A stretch of DNA of 39,830 nucleotides from a virus (IMGVR_UViG_3300027985_000463:1-39830), one strand, 5' to 3'; positions 1 through 8,223 are shown, counted from the first letter of the stretch. Numbers and translations are program-made. The notes: generated from the letters alone by a model not told the origin.

Positions 1-109
1 TGAACCTTCAGAGATTAAACAAACAATTCTAGATTTAGAAAATTACACAGGTAAAAAATATAAATCATTCTTACTAACACTTACAAAATGGCTATCGAAC
101 AAAAAATAG
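1..109 (+). CDS. C-terminal end of a replication-type protein (partial)
   Basis: The window opens inside a reading frame that ends with TAG at 107-109; 35 residues are visible. They form an acidic helix followed by a basic, aromatic stretch (YTGKKYKSF, then LTKWLSNKK). Endings of this kind, with a K-x-Y-K...W pattern, are common in phage replisome-organiser (DnaD-like) proteins, and the next genes are an ATPase and recombination enzymes, which fits. The identification is inferred from this short tail and the context only. The frame overlaps the start of the next gene (88) by 22 bases, consistent with translational coupling. Confidence 0.5.
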   Translation, partial: EPSEIKQTILDLENYTGKKYKSFLLTLTKWLSNKK

Positions 110-516
110 AAAAGTTATATGACTTGATTCAAACATCTATGAAAGGAGGTAAATTAGATTATGCCACAACATTATTAAATTCAATAATTGACAGGATAAA
201 CTTAGATGATCAAGTTATTAAGAATATAAAGAGTAGAAAGATTAATATCGAAAATCAGAAGTTTGATATTTTCATTGAGAAATGTGTTTTTGTCATGAAA
301 GCAGTAGGTTTAGACATTACAGAGATTTCAAACTATGATGATGAAGCTTTAATATTTATAGTTAAACATAAAGACAAATTTAATAAACCACTTACAGCTA
401 AAAGATTAGATAGCTTTATGAGACTTTACAGATACTATATCTGGCAAAATAATAAGGAACCTGAAACAATTAAAGACTTAGCGAATGCCTATACCGAGAT
501 TGAAGAAGGTAGATGA
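88..516 (+). CDS. hypothetical protein in replication operon
   Basis: This 142-residue protein is not recognised. It is charged and predicted by eye to be largely helical, with an N-terminal helical segment of about 50 residues and no membrane segment or cysteine motif. It overlaps the preceding frame by 22 bases and the following ATPase gene by 32 bases, so it is probably co-translated with them. Its position between a replication-type protein and a RecA-fold ATPase suggests an accessory replication or recombination role, but this is inference from neighbourhood only. Confidence 0.75.
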   Translation: MAIEQKIEKLYDLIQTSMKGGKLDYATTLLNSIIDRINLDDQVIKNIKSRKINIENQKFDIFIEKCVFVMKAVGLDITEISNYDDEALIFIVKHKDKFNKPLTAKRLDSFMRLYRYYIWQNNKEPETIKDLANAYTEIEEGR

Positions 517-1300
517 TAACTACCAAGAAACAGACTATTCAGAACTATTAAAATCACTTTCAATTAACTTAGATAAATACATGGAAAAGCCACCAATTTG
601 CATTGAAATTATTCAGTACGGGAAGAAATATAGGTTTGGAACCCTTGGCAACTTCTCAGTTATCGGAGGTCAGAATAAATCTAGGAAAACATTTTTTATG
701 TCAGCCTTAGTAGGGGCCAGTTTAGGATCTAGGTTAATATTAAACATGAGGGGTTATTTTGAAGGTAAGGATGTTATATTTTTCGATACTGAACAGAGCG
801 AATACGATTTACATATGTCAGCACGAAGAGCAGTATTATTGAATGGTCATAAAGGTGGTTTATCAAATTACAAGATCTTTTGCCTTAGACCACTTACTCC
901 TGAAGGAAGAACAATGTTTATTGAGAGCTATCTCGAAAAAAATAAAAACATAGGATTAATAGTCATCGATGGAGTTAGAGATTTGATAACGGATGTCAAT
1001 AATCCAGATCAATCAACAGAGATAGTGACAAAAATAATGCAATGGACTAAGGTATATAATATTCATGCATCTTTAGTATTGCATGAGAATCCAGGCAGTG
1101 ATAAACTACGGGGACATTTAGGTACTGAAATTCAAAATAAAGCAGAAACTATTATACGAATAGAAAAACCTAAAGATGAACCGGAAATAAGTAGAGTAAT
1201 ACCAAAAGCTATTCGAGGTGCTAAGGAATTTGAACCGTATGCATTTAGAATTAACGATGATGTATTACCTGAATTAACAATTTTAGAAAATGCATTTTAA
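485..1300 (+). CDS. RecA-fold AAA ATPase, phage replication
   Basis: This 271-residue protein has the layout of a RecA/DnaB-fold ATPase (AAA_25 / RepA-like). A P-loop is at residues 61-70 (GGQNKSRKTF, lysine 68). A strand ending in DTEQ (101-104) supplies a candidate catalytic glutamate, and the Walker B strand is at 156-162 (IGLIVID). A C-terminal basic segment, RGAKEFEPYAF, follows. The P-loop deviates from GxxxxGK[ST], with serine-arginine before the lysine; this SRKT variant is, to my recollection, usual in Bacteroidota homologues. The likely role is a helicase, helicase loader or recombination ATPase. The start at 485 overlaps the upstream gene by 32 bases; an in-frame ATG at 581 would still keep the P-loop. 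Confidence 0.85.
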   Translation: MPIPRLKKVDDNYQETDYSELLKSLSINLDKYMEKPPICIEIIQYGKKYRFGTLGNFSVIGGQNKSRKTFFMSALVGASLGSRLILNMRGYFEGKDVIFFDTEQSEYDLHMSARRAVLLNGHKGGLSNYKIFCLRPLTPEGRTMFIESYLEKNKNIGLIVIDGVRDLITDVNNPDQSTEIVTKIMQWTKVYNIHASLVLHENPGSDKLRGHLGTEIQNKAETIIRIEKPKDEPEISRVIPKAIRGAKEFEPYAFRINDDVLPELTILENAF

Positions 1301-1301
1301 T

Positions 1302-1460
1302 ATGATTGGAGAAACTCAAATGAAACAAATTCATAATATTATTGATGAATTTGGAGGTGAAAGAAAACAATTATTAATGAGTAAAATTAAAAACTTACTC
1401 AGACATCATGATAGAATTATGAAGAATGAAATAAATAATCGATTAGCTGATATATTATGA
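1302..1460 (+). CDS. small helical protein
   Basis: This 52-residue frame begins with ATG two bases after the ATPase stop and ends with TGA at 1458-1460, overlapping the next ATG (1457) in the ATGA arrangement. It is highly charged, with one long predicted helix and no cysteines. It is not recognised. The tight packing on both sides is the main evidence that it is a real gene. Confidence 0.6.
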   Translation: MIGETQMKQIHNIIDEFGGERKQLLMSKIKNLLRHHDRIMKNEINNRLADIL

Positions 1461-1639
1461 CTCCCGCAAAAATTGAGTATTACAACAAATCTGGACACAA
1501 ATCAGAAATCTATGCTAATTATCATAAATTTGATAATTATATGGTAGTTGAGACATTCGGAAGTGATAAGGTATTTATCATTAAAATTCAAAACCTCATT
1601 AGTATAAATGAACTAAAAGAAGATCATGAACGAAAATGA
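1457..1639 (+). CDS. hypothetical small protein
   Basis: This 60-residue protein is not recognised. It has alternating hydrophobic and polar residues suggestive of a small beta fold (MVVETFGSDKVFIIKIQNL), with no membrane segment. It starts in an ATGA overlap with the upstream small gene and overlaps the resolvase gene start (1626) by 14 bases, so it sits inside a continuous translationally coupled operon. Confidence 0.65.
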   Translation: MTPAKIEYYNKSGHKSEIYANYHKFDNYMVVETFGSDKVFIIKIQNLISINELKEDHERK

Positions 1640-2201
1640 AATTATAACGCAAGCTTTCATAGCTAAAGAGCTATTCGGTGTTGATCCAGGTAAATCAAAT
1701 GGTGGAGTAGTTAGATATAAAGATAACATGTATAAAAGCTGGCCTATATCAAAAATGCACAGATTTGAAGACCTTTGTGATTTTTGGAGGTATCAGATCG
1801 ATATTTGTGAATTGCCTTTAGTTTTTCTTGAAAAGATAAATATGTATTCAGGTGATTTTGATAATATGGGTCGAATGTTTCAAATGAAGAAATTACAGGA
1901 TCATTATGTTGAATTGAAATCAGCTTTGAAATCATCTAAAATTAGATTTATTGAAGTTATGCCAGGCAGTTGGCAAAAATATATAGGAGTTCATGTTCCA
2001 AATGAAGAGACAGCATTAAGAAAAAGAAGATTAAAGGATATTGCAAAAGATTGGTACCCTGGTCAAAATATAGTAGGCTGGAATGCTGATGCATATCACT
2101 TAATAGAGTTTGGGAGAAAGAAACTCAAGTATGATACTAGGTGGATTCATAATAAATTAAAAGAAAATAAAATTCAAACAGGTAAATTATGGGACAGGTA
2201 G
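1626..2201 (+). CDS. RuvC-like Holliday junction resolvase
   Basis: This 191-residue protein has the three acidic positions of the RuvC/RNase H fold: D20 in FGVDPGKSNGG, E69 in VFLEK, and D155 in WNADAYHLIEF, with a following histidine (H158). These residues bind two metal ions for cutting four-way junctions. Phage RuvC-like enzymes resolve recombination and replication intermediates before packaging. Length and motif spacing fit the family. The gene lies between the ATPase and a possible NinB-like gene, typical of a phage recombination module. It overlaps the gene before it by 14 bases and the gene after it by 13. Confidence 0.85.
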   Translation: MNENEIITQAFIAKELFGVDPGKSNGGVVRYKDNMYKSWPISKMHRFEDLCDFWRYQIDICELPLVFLEKINMYSGDFDNMGRMFQMKKLQDHYVELKSALKSSKIRFIEVMPGSWQKYIGVHVPNEETALRKRRLKDIAKDWYPGQNIVGWNADAYHLIEFGRKKLKYDTRWIHNKLKENKIQTGKLWDR

Positions 2202-2638
2202 GTAGAAAGTTGCAACTATACGGTGTTATTGATAAATCTGGGACTAATCCTAATTATTCCGGATTAGAGAAGTATAAACAATTTCTTAAAGAGAATGCAG
2301 GTAAAGCAATAGTTATGGAGTTGAGTACAGAAGAAAGAAATACAACAAATCATCATATATGGTATATAATGAAAATGATATTACCAGCATGGATAAAGGG
2401 AAACTCAGAAAAGGGTAATGCATTAACTCCAGAAGAAGCACTGAATGATATCAGATATTCATGTCCTCTTTTTTATGAAACAAGCAATGTTGTAAATGAA
2501 TTGTTTGATTGGAGGAATTATGAACCTAATTGTTCAATGGAGCCATTCGAGTTAGAATGTTGCATAGAATGGTTGCATTTTTATTGTTTAGAAAATTTTA
2601 ATATTCCAATAGGTAATTTAAAACTAGTAATTGAATGA
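2189..2638 (+). CDS. putative NinB-like recombination protein
   Basis: This 149-residue protein has an N-terminal basic strand region, then the pattern S-T-E-E-R-N-T-T-N-H-H-I-W-Y, a helix, LTPEEALND, and a C-terminal helix ending near FNIPIG. The order (Arg/Asn-rich segment just before an aromatic helix, TPEE helix, C-terminal helix ending in IP) resembles phage NinB-type proteins that bind single-stranded DNA in recombination. This is a weak pattern match. The position, overlapping the resolvase gene and preceding an HNH nuclease, supports a recombination role. Confidence 0.55.
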   Translation: MGQVGRKLQLYGVIDKSGTNPNYSGLEKYKQFLKENAGKAIVMELSTEERNTTNHHIWYIMKMILPAWIKGNSEKGNALTPEEALNDIRYSCPLFYETSNVVNELFDWRNYEPNCSMEPFELECCIEWLHFYCLENFNIPIGNLKLVIE

Positions 2639-3231
2639 AAACACCGAACAGAAAAGAATTCTGTTTACGCAGAATGAAATTAAAAGAAAATGGAGCCAAA
2701 GGTATTGACACTAATTGGGCCTATCTTTGGGACATTGATGGATTACAACCTATAAACAGAGTAGGTTTAGAATCTGACCTTGTACCTCATAATGATCTTA
2801 TTAATTTAATGAAAGAATTAAGATCAATAGTAGCTAAAGTTGAAAATATCGACTATGCTAGAAATATTTTAACTGTACCAGGATTTGAACCAACAGATAC
2901 ACAGCAGTTAATTACTGAGGCAGGAGTTCAAGAAGCTTTGCAGCAAATTGAAATCACTGGAATATCACTCTCAACAAAGAAAGATGCAGAAGGTGTAATT
3001 ATTACTTACAAAAAATTTGATAATCAAGAAAGATGCAAAGGAACATCTACCAGTTGGATCAATATGGAGATTATAGAGTATGGTATTGAAGAAGAATTGA
3101 AAGATATCATTGATAACCTTAAAATTGAAGCTTATAGGTATGTTTATGAATACAAACATGCAGATTATGGTCAAATGACTATACCGATACCATCTGATAT
3201 AGTTGAAGAAGCTGAAGTAATTGAAGAATAA
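2635..3231 (+). CDS. hypothetical protein
   Basis: This 198-residue protein is not recognised. The N-terminal half is mixed (a WAYLWDIDG segment, then a helical region around VPHNDLINLMKELRSIV). The C-terminal half looks like an alternating beta fold (ITGISLSTKK, GVIITYKKFDN), ending in an acidic tail rich in E and I/V. An acidic C-terminus after a beta-rich domain is also seen in single-strand-binding-type proteins, but no specific motif supports that. It starts at the ATGA junction with the upstream gene and overlaps the HNH nuclease frame. Confidence 0.7.
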   Translation: MKTPNRKEFCLRRMKLKENGAKGIDTNWAYLWDIDGLQPINRVGLESDLVPHNDLINLMKELRSIVAKVENIDYARNILTVPGFEPTDTQQLITEAGVQEALQQIEITGISLSTKKDAEGVIITYKKFDNQERCKGTSTSWINMEIIEYGIEEELKDIIDNLKIEAYRYVYEYKHADYGQMTIPIPSDIVEEAEVIEE

Positions 3232-3679
3232 ATTAATAATAACAACCTTAGAGGAATATTATTTATGCCGGAGTAGAGGAATAGACCCTCTATTCTGGCA
3301 CTTTCATATTAAGTTAGATATAAGTTTAAGAATTTCTATTCAAAATAAGTTATTTGGACATACAACACTATCAAAAAAGAATATTCCACAAGCAAATGAC
3401 AAGTATTATCACTATTGCTATAACTATGGTCCCTTAGTATGTGAAAATTGCGGAGATTCATTATACAGAAATAGAAATATATTAGGCTCCTATTCTGCAA
3501 CATACATATCTCACATATTAAGCAGGTCAAATAAACCGGAAATGGCTCACGATCCCAGAAACTTTAATAAACTATGTGCAAAATGTCATGATAAATGGGA
3601 AAGTCAGAAAAAAAATGAAATGTTGATCTTTATGGATAACCAAATTATTATTAAAGAATTATTGAAAGATTACTCATAA
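3221..3679 (+). CDS. HNH endonuclease
   Basis: This 152-residue protein carries a zinc-bound HNH nuclease core. The first cysteine pair is in CENCGD (about residues 70-75), then SATYISHILSRS holds the candidate catalytic histidine, HDPRNFN is the central H/N segment, and LCAKCHDKWE holds the second cysteine pair and last histidine. Phage HNH enzymes act in recombination (NinG/Rap-like) or as the packaging nuclease; here the recombination operon favours the former. The start appears to be TTG at 3221, overlapping the previous stop; the next in-frame ATG (3542) would delete the cysteines. A terminator follows at 3732. Confidence 0.75.
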   Translation: MKNKLIITTLEEYYLCRSRGIDPLFWHFHIKLDISLRISIQNKLFGHTTLSKKNIPQANDKYYHYCYNYGPLVCENCGDSLYRNRNILGSYSATYISHILSRSNKPEMAHDPRNFNKLCAKCHDKWESQKKNEMLIFMDNQIIIKELLKDYS

Positions 3680-3731
3680 TTTCTTATATTTGAACTCTAT
3701 AGGCAAATGAGGTAAGATTTGAGTTTGGTTT

Positions 3732-3758
3732 AAGCTGGTAGAAATACCAGCTTTTTTT
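3732..3758 (+). terminator. rho-independent terminator of the replication operon
   Basis: A perfect 9-bp stem (AAGCTGGTA at 3732-3740 with TACCAGCTT at 3745-3753), a GAAA loop and a run of seven T make a textbook intrinsic terminator. It closes the overlapping operon from the window start to the HNH nuclease. Confidence 0.9.
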
Positions 3759-3779
3759 GTAAAAAATATTGAAAAAGTA

Positions 3780-3809
3780 TTGCATGAATGATAACTTTTT
3801 GTATCTTTG
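3780..3809 (+). promoter_or_regulatory. Bacteroidota-type promoter
   Basis: TTG at 3780-3782 is separated by exactly 19 bases from TATCTTTG at 3802-3809, matching the -33/-7 pattern of the Bacteroidota primary sigma factor. It lies just after the terminator and about 50 bases before the next start codon (3858). The -7 box is flanked by TTGTA (3799-3803) and TACAA (3814-3818), an inverted repeat that could be an operator. Confidence 0.75.
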
Positions 3810-3857
3810 ATCGTACAAGAAAATAATTCAAACGCTTATTAACCAAAACTCAACATC

Positions 3858-3998
3858 ATGAAAGACATAAACAAATTATTTGATGAGCTAGAACAAGGTT
3901 TAAAAGAATTTAGAGCTCAAATAGAAATTTTCTCACTTAACATAGATGGTTACCATAAATCAAGAAATTTAGATTGTGAACAAGTTGAATTGTGGTAA
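3858..3998 (+). CDS. small coiled protein, possibly cut short by an in-frame stop
   Basis: This 46-residue frame is the first gene behind the promoter at 3780. It encodes a charged helical peptide (LFDELEQGLKEFRAQIEIF). It ends with TAA at 3996-3998, but the same frame continues without another stop to 4085 with protein-like sequence (STAKEALNTIDEILTNKEE). A single C-to-T change of a CAA glutamine codon would explain the stop. The intact product would be about 75 residues. It may therefore be a pseudogene, or the stop may be read through. The function is unknown. Confidence 0.5.
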   Translation: MKDINKLFDELEQGLKEFRAQIEIFSLNIDGYHKSRNLDCEQVELW

Positions 3999-4065
3999 TC
4001 AACAGCAAAAGAAGCTTTAAATACAATAGATGAAATACTAACCAATAAAGAAGAAACTATTAATC

Positions 4066-4401
4066 ATGAAAAAATTAGGATCTAAAATTAAACAATGGTT
4101 TGAAAGTCAAAATGAACCTACTTATTGGATAGGTAGGCAGATAAAATATCAAGTCAATTCATTTTGGAATTTCACCCAATGGAGAAAAACTAAAAGGAGA
4201 TGTATAAGAGCTTGGAAATACACAGGTTTGCAGCATCATATAGTTCCTGCGTCTGATTCAACTTTAATGATTGTAAATAATCGATGGTTAAAGTGGTATA
4301 ATAAACAACCTGGTATACAAAAGAAAATTGATATCAGGGTATTATTGGAGTCGGCATATTTTTCAACTCCACAAGGAAACAGATTAATAACTAAAAATTA
4401 G
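4066..4401 (+). CDS. hypothetical basic protein
   Basis: This 111-residue protein is not recognised. It is strongly basic and rich in tryptophan (about seven W), with WFESQNEPTYWIGRQIKYQ near the start and a central RKTKRRCIRAWKYTG segment. No membrane segment or catalytic motif is apparent. The basic, aromatic composition would suit nucleic-acid binding, but that is only a possibility. It is in the operon driven from 3780 and is followed five bases later by another small gene. Confidence 0.7.
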   Translation: MKKLGSKIKQWFESQNEPTYWIGRQIKYQVNSFWNFTQWRKTKRRCIRAWKYTGLQHHIVPASDSTLMIVNNRWLKWYNKQPGIQKKIDIRVLLESAYFSTPQGNRLITKN

Positions 4402-4405
4402 GAAA

Positions 4406-4537
4406 ATGAAAAAGATCAAACAGTATCACGGACAAAAACAAAAGCAATTTCATAATCAGGGCGGCTTTAGAGAAGTAAATCAACAGGCTATTTTCTCACC
4501 TAAAAGAAGAGGTAAAATTAAAGGATATATGAGATGA
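4406..4537 (+). CDS. small basic protein
   Basis: This 43-residue frame is rich in lysine, glutamine and arginine (KKIKQYHGQKQKQF at the start, KRRGKIKGYMR at the end). It starts five bases after the previous gene and overlaps the next by ATGA. It is not recognised. The compact packing is the main support. Confidence 0.55.
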   Translation: MKKIKQYHGQKQKQFHNQGGFREVNQQAIFSPKRRGKIKGYMR

Positions 4538-4737
4538 GAAGATTCACTGATTACTTAGTAGATAATGATTTAGGCTATTTAGCTATATTTGCTATAATCC
4601 TAATGTTTTTAATCATTTCAATTGTAGCTGGAATAAAGCTATCGTCATCATTAAAAAAAGACATAGAATCTATTGAAGATGGTGAAATGAATTTATACGA
4701 TGATATAAAAGAATCTGAACAAATGACATTTATGTAA
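4534..4737 (+). CDS. small single-pass membrane protein
   Basis: This 67-residue protein has one clear membrane helix at about residues 15-37 (YLAIFAIILMFLIISIVAGI), followed by an acidic tail (SLKKDIESIEDGEMNLYDDIKESE). The basic N-terminus and acidic C-terminus suggest a cytoplasmic N-terminus by the positive-inside rule. It is not recognised. The stop codon TAA abuts the ATG of the ASCH-domain gene. Confidence 0.65.
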   Translation: MRRFTDYLVDNDLGYLAIFAIILMFLIISIVAGIKLSSSLKKDIESIEDGEMNLYDDIKESEQMTFM

Positions 4738-5082
4738 ATGAAAATATTACATTTAAATGTAAGTAAAGAGCCATTTGAGGTTATGATCTCAGGTGAAAAA
4801 AACAAGGAATACCGGAAACCTTCTAAGTGGATTAAAAGTAGATTATTCCACAAAAAAACGAGAGAAAAGAAGGTTTATAGCCATATCAAGGTTGTGTGGG
4901 GATATGGCTCCGGTAGACCTTTTTTTATAGCTAAATTCAAATACTTCATAACATCAGAAAGGAATTATACATTAAGCTTTTCTAATGGGTTAAAAGTAGA
5001 AGTAGAAAAAGGAGATTACATTATTCATTATGGCAAGATAGTTGCAACAAACATTAGTCTTCTTAACACATTATGGGAATGA
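4738..5082 (+). CDS. ASCH-domain protein (DUF3850-like)
   Basis: This 114-residue protein starts LHLNVSKEPFEVMISGEKNKEYR, a pattern typical of small ASCH/PUA-like domains: a beta strand, a helix that positions a substrate, a conserved G-x-K-x-x-E-Y-R, and a later strand with a basic cluster. ASCH domains are thought to bind RNA or modified nucleosides, and phages often carry stand-alone versions of unknown function. Length and motif position match the family. It begins directly after the previous stop (TAAATG). Confidence 0.7.
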   Translation: MKILHLNVSKEPFEVMISGEKNKEYRKPSKWIKSRLFHKKTREKKVYSHIKVVWGYGSGRPFFIAKFKYFITSERNYTLSFSNGLKVEVEKGDYIIHYGKIVATNISLLNTLWE

Positions 5083-5119
5083 AATCAAAATTTGGTATAT
5101 TGCACTTAAATTAAAAGTA

Positions 5120-5830
5120 ATGACTATCAAAATAAAATCAGATGAAATAGCTATAATGGCAAACAGACTAGATAAGATGAGTAGGTCTGATTTTCCCATT
5201 GCTGTAAGGTCAACATTGAATAACATGGCCTTTAGGATGCAAAAGGTTGAAATATCTAAATCAGCAGAAAGGGAATTTGATTATAAGAGAACTAATATTG
5301 TCAGTAATCTATCATGGGCAACAAAAGCTAGTGGCTTTAATATTTCAAAAATGAAAAGTGAAGCCGGAATAGTTGAGAGGCCAAATAGACAGAGAGTAGC
5401 CAGAGGGCTGGCAGCTCAAGAAGTGGGTGGAAGGATTCAAGGAAGATCAACTCCTAAATTAAGTGCAAGGGGAGGTTCAGCAGCTAAGAAAGTACGTAGA
5501 ACAAATCAACTTCAAAATAATAGGTTGATAAATGCCAGAAATAAAAGAAGGGATAAGTATATAGCAGCTGCATCCATGGCCAAACAAACAGGATCATTAT
5601 TAGTTATTTCAACTAAATCTGGATCAGCAGTTGCTAGGGTAGTTAGATTTACTAGAAAGAAAAATAATGCCGTCAATATACGCCTGAAATGGATGTATCA
5701 ACTTCATAATGAAGATAAGAGGATTGAGCCATCAAAAACCCGAAAATTTATTAAGAAAGCTTACATAAAAACAATGAATGGATTTAATTCAGAGTTTATG
5801 AGACAAGCGGAAAGGAGATTAAGAAAATGA
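5120..5830 (+). CDS. basic tail-associated protein, gpZ-like (tentative)
   Basis: This 236-residue protein is very rich in arginine and lysine. It begins with a helical segment (SDFPIAVRSTLNNMAFRMQK), has a basic linker (about residues 90-150) and ends with a basic helix (SEFMRQAERRLRK). The N-terminal pattern of a proline followed by A-x-x-x-x-L-N-x-M-A resembles minor tail proteins of the lambda gpZ type, which act at the head-tail junction. The match is weak. Immediate overlap (ATGA) with the DNA-circularisation gene supports a tail or connector role. A TTG at 5042 would add 26 residues; ATG at 5120 is preferred because it lies outside the ASCH gene. Confidence 0.6.
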   Translation: MTIKIKSDEIAIMANRLDKMSRSDFPIAVRSTLNNMAFRMQKVEISKSAEREFDYKRTNIVSNLSWATKASGFNISKMKSEAGIVERPNRQRVARGLAAQEVGGRIQGRSTPKLSARGGSAAKKVRRTNQLQNNRLINARNKRRDKYIAAASMAKQTGSLLVISTKSGSAVARVVRFTRKKNNAVNIRLKWMYQLHNEDKRIEPSKTRKFIKKAYIKTMNGFNSEFMRQAERRLRK

Positions 5831-7008
5831 GCTGGTTAGACAGAATAAATAACATACCCATAAGGATTACTACTGGAGATAGTAAAGTATATGAACCAAT
5901 TTTCAATACACTTTCAAGTTCTATTCCTCTCAATGAATCAGTATATGAATTTGTAGATAAAATAGGAGGATTAGTTGTTAGAGGTAAGATTGGAGTAGAG
6001 CAATTCAATGTAGAACTACACTTTACCGGAAATGATAATATTGATATAGTTGAAGCTTTCAAAGAATCATCTAAAGATCAAAGACCTTGGATATTTCAGA
6101 ATCCATTTATTGGAGTCAAAACAGTACAGCCAACAAATTTAAATATAAGCTATACTAATCTAAATGATATAATTGTTACTACAACTTTATATGAGACAAT
6201 TAGCGATTTACAACCGGAAAGTGTTTTGGATGTTCAATCAGATGTATTAGAATCAGTAGAAAATGTATCTAAAACAGCTATTGATACAGCAACAGAAACT
6301 AGCACTTCAATTACTAAACGAATACTAGATAAGTACAAACTGAGTGCTATTACATCAGAGGATTTAGAAATAGTAATTACATTAGGTAATAAAACATTAA
6401 ATAATGTATCAAATGCTACGGAGTTTATGAGGCAAAATACAGACTTCCTAAGAGCTCCAGCAAAATATTATGCATCTGCTAGAATAAGAATCAACAATTG
6501 TATAGAAGCATTCAATGAACTCACAGGAGCATTATTATCATTGCCGAACTATTACGTGACTTCAGGAGCTGTATTGATTACTGCATTATGTGAAGCGGCA
6601 GTAATTTCGAGTAATGAAATAGCAACTGAACAGGATCAACCAGAATTAAGTAATGATTACAGAACCAGAAATGATGTATTAGCAGTCATTGACCTTATCT
6701 CTTCAAATGCTACTCAATACTTTGATAATGTTGGAATAATTCAGAGTAATGGATATCTTCCAAATTATGTGATAATAAGAGAGCTTTTTACAACATTAAG
6801 TAAAACACTAGGCCAGCTATTTATTTATGCCCAAAATGCACTACAAGAAAGATCATATGTGTTACCTGAAGATTTGCCATTAGTAACATTGGTTCATAGA
6901 CTTTATGGCAACTTGGATAATATTGATGCATTTGTTGAGTTCAACAACTTGGAAATAGACAATTTGTTGATAATTCCAAAAGACAGAGAAGTAATATATT
7001 TTGTGTAA
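5827..7008 (+). CDS. DNA-circularisation / tail protein (Mu gp43-like)
   Basis: This 393-residue protein has an N-terminal domain with the order seen in phage DNA circulation proteins (DNA_circ_N): ITTGDSKVYEP, FEFVDKIGGLVVRGK-like strands, ELHFTGNDNI, and KDQRPWIFQNPFIGVKTVQP. The rest is helical. In Mu-like phages this protein is encoded between the tape measure and the gp44 hub and belongs to the inner tail/baseplate. Here it is followed by a lipoprotein gene and then the gp44-like hub, but the block lies far from the tape measure gene. Confidence 0.75.
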   Translation: MSWLDRINNIPIRITTGDSKVYEPIFNTLSSSIPLNESVYEFVDKIGGLVVRGKIGVEQFNVELHFTGNDNIDIVEAFKESSKDQRPWIFQNPFIGVKTVQPTNLNISYTNLNDIIVTTTLYETISDLQPESVLDVQSDVLESVENVSKTAIDTATETSTSITKRILDKYKLSAITSEDLEIVITLGNKTLNNVSNATEFMRQNTDFLRAPAKYYASARIRINNCIEAFNELTGALLSLPNYYVTSGAVLITALCEAAVISSNEIATEQDQPELSNDYRTRNDVLAVIDLISSNATQYFDNVGIIQSNGYLPNYVIIRELFTTLSKTLGQLFIYAQNALQERSYVLPEDLPLVTLVHRLYGNLDNIDAFVEFNNLEIDNLLIIPKDREVIYFV

Positions 7009-7022
7009 AAACCGACAAAACC

Positions 7023-7232
7023 ATGAAACTAACACTAATTATCCTAATGGCATTAATTCTTTCTTCATGCTATTGCTCTGATAAATATTTATATGTCAAA
7101 GAGGACTCAAATTTTAGAACAGCTAAAAATGTACAAATACAGATTGGGGATACACTTATAAAAGTTGGAAATAATAAGTACTATAACCTCTCTGAGGAAA
7201 GGAGACAGTTAACAAATATTGAGCTATATTAA
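7023..7232 (+). CDS. small lipoprotein
   Basis: This 69-residue protein begins with a lipoprotein signal peptide: charged start (MK), hydrophobic segment LTLIILMALIL, and lipobox LSSC with the acylated cysteine at residue 16. The mature part is about 53 residues, polar and mostly strand-like. Small phage lipoproteins are often superinfection-exclusion factors that block DNA injection or mask receptors (established for some coliphage and Streptococcus phage lipoproteins). Placing it in that group is inference. It sits between two tail genes with short gaps, so it would be expressed late unless it has its own signal. Confidence 0.8.
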   Translation: MKLTLIILMALILSSCYCSDKYLYVKEDSNFRTAKNVQIQIGDTLIKVGNNKYYNLSEERRQLTNIELY

Positions 7233-7241
7233 AGCTAAATT

Positions 7242-8222
7242 ATGATCAAACTAAAGATAGATAAGGAAATATTTGAAAGCTTCAGTGACTTTGAAGTAAG
7301 TTTGAAAAGAAACACAGTAGCTAGTACTTTTAGATTTACCGGCTTCAGCAAGTTTTTTCAGATAGTTAAATATCAAGATTGTGAAATATTCTTTGATAAT
7401 GACAAGATAATTACAGGAACCATATTAAACCCTGCATTTACATACAACAATAAACCAACACTAAATCAAATAAGCGGATACTCGAAAACAGGAGTGCTAG
7501 AAGATTCAAATATCCCAACAAACTTATACCCACTTCAATTTGATGGTTTAAGCCTAAAAGAAATAGCCCAAAAGATATGTAGAGAGTTTGGAATAAGAGT
7601 TAAGATACTTAATTCAGAATCACAAGTAAATCTACCATTCGAAAAGGTTTCAGCTTATCCGACTGATAGTGTAAAAGGATTTCTATCAAATTTAGCTAAT
7701 CAAAGAGGTGTCATTGTTTCTCATGATAATGAATCAAGGTTATTATTATTCAAAGTGCTTGGTAAAGTAGCACCAATAGCAAACTTTAATTTTGATGATG
7801 CAATAAATGTAACATTTACACCTAATGCACAGGGATTTCACTCATCAATTACCGGATTAAGACAAGCAAAAACAAATGATAATAACACTCAACAACTGAC
7901 AGTAACCAGCCCATTTATAAAAGGAATATTGAGACCAAAAGTGATAACAATAAATGATGGTGACGAACTACAAGAAACAGTAAATAAAGCTGTATGTGCT
8001 GAAGCGGTCAATTTTGCATTGAATATTCAATTTGAAGGATTATATAATATTAGGTCTGGATTCTATATAACACTTGATGGGCCTATACTCAAAAAAAGAA
8101 CAAAATTTTTAGTTGAAACCGTAACTTTCAATGGTACGAAGTCAGGAAACACTACTACCTTAGAATTAGTATTGCCTTGTGTTTATACTGGAGTTTTACC
8201 TGGAAGTTCACCATTTATTTAA
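7242..8222 (+). CDS. baseplate hub protein (Mu gp44 / P2 gpD-like)
   Basis: This 326-residue protein fits the gp44/late-control hub fold: an N-terminal strand domain around an epitope-like FEVSLKRN, a middle domain with TGTILNP, GYSKTGVLEDSN and the helix LSLKEIAQKICREFGI, and a C-terminal beta domain ending in a small terminal strand. The hub forms the trimer that connects the tail tube to the central spike. It precedes the spike gene by one base and follows the DNA-circularisation gene, the order found in Mu (gp43-gp44-gp45). Confidence 0.8.
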   Translation: MIKLKIDKEIFESFSDFEVSLKRNTVASTFRFTGFSKFFQIVKYQDCEIFFDNDKIITGTILNPAFTYNNKPTLNQISGYSKTGVLEDSNIPTNLYPLQFDGLSLKEIAQKICREFGIRVKILNSESQVNLPFEKVSAYPTDSVKGFLSNLANQRGVIVSHDNESRLLLFKVLGKVAPIANFNFDDAINVTFTPNAQGFHSSITGLRQAKTNDNNTQQLTVTSPFIKGILRPKVITINDGDELQETVNKAVCAEAVNFALNIQFEGLYNIRSGFYITLDGPILKKRTKFLVETVTFNGTKSGNTTTLELVLPCVYTGVLPGSSPFI

Positions 8223-8223
8223 T

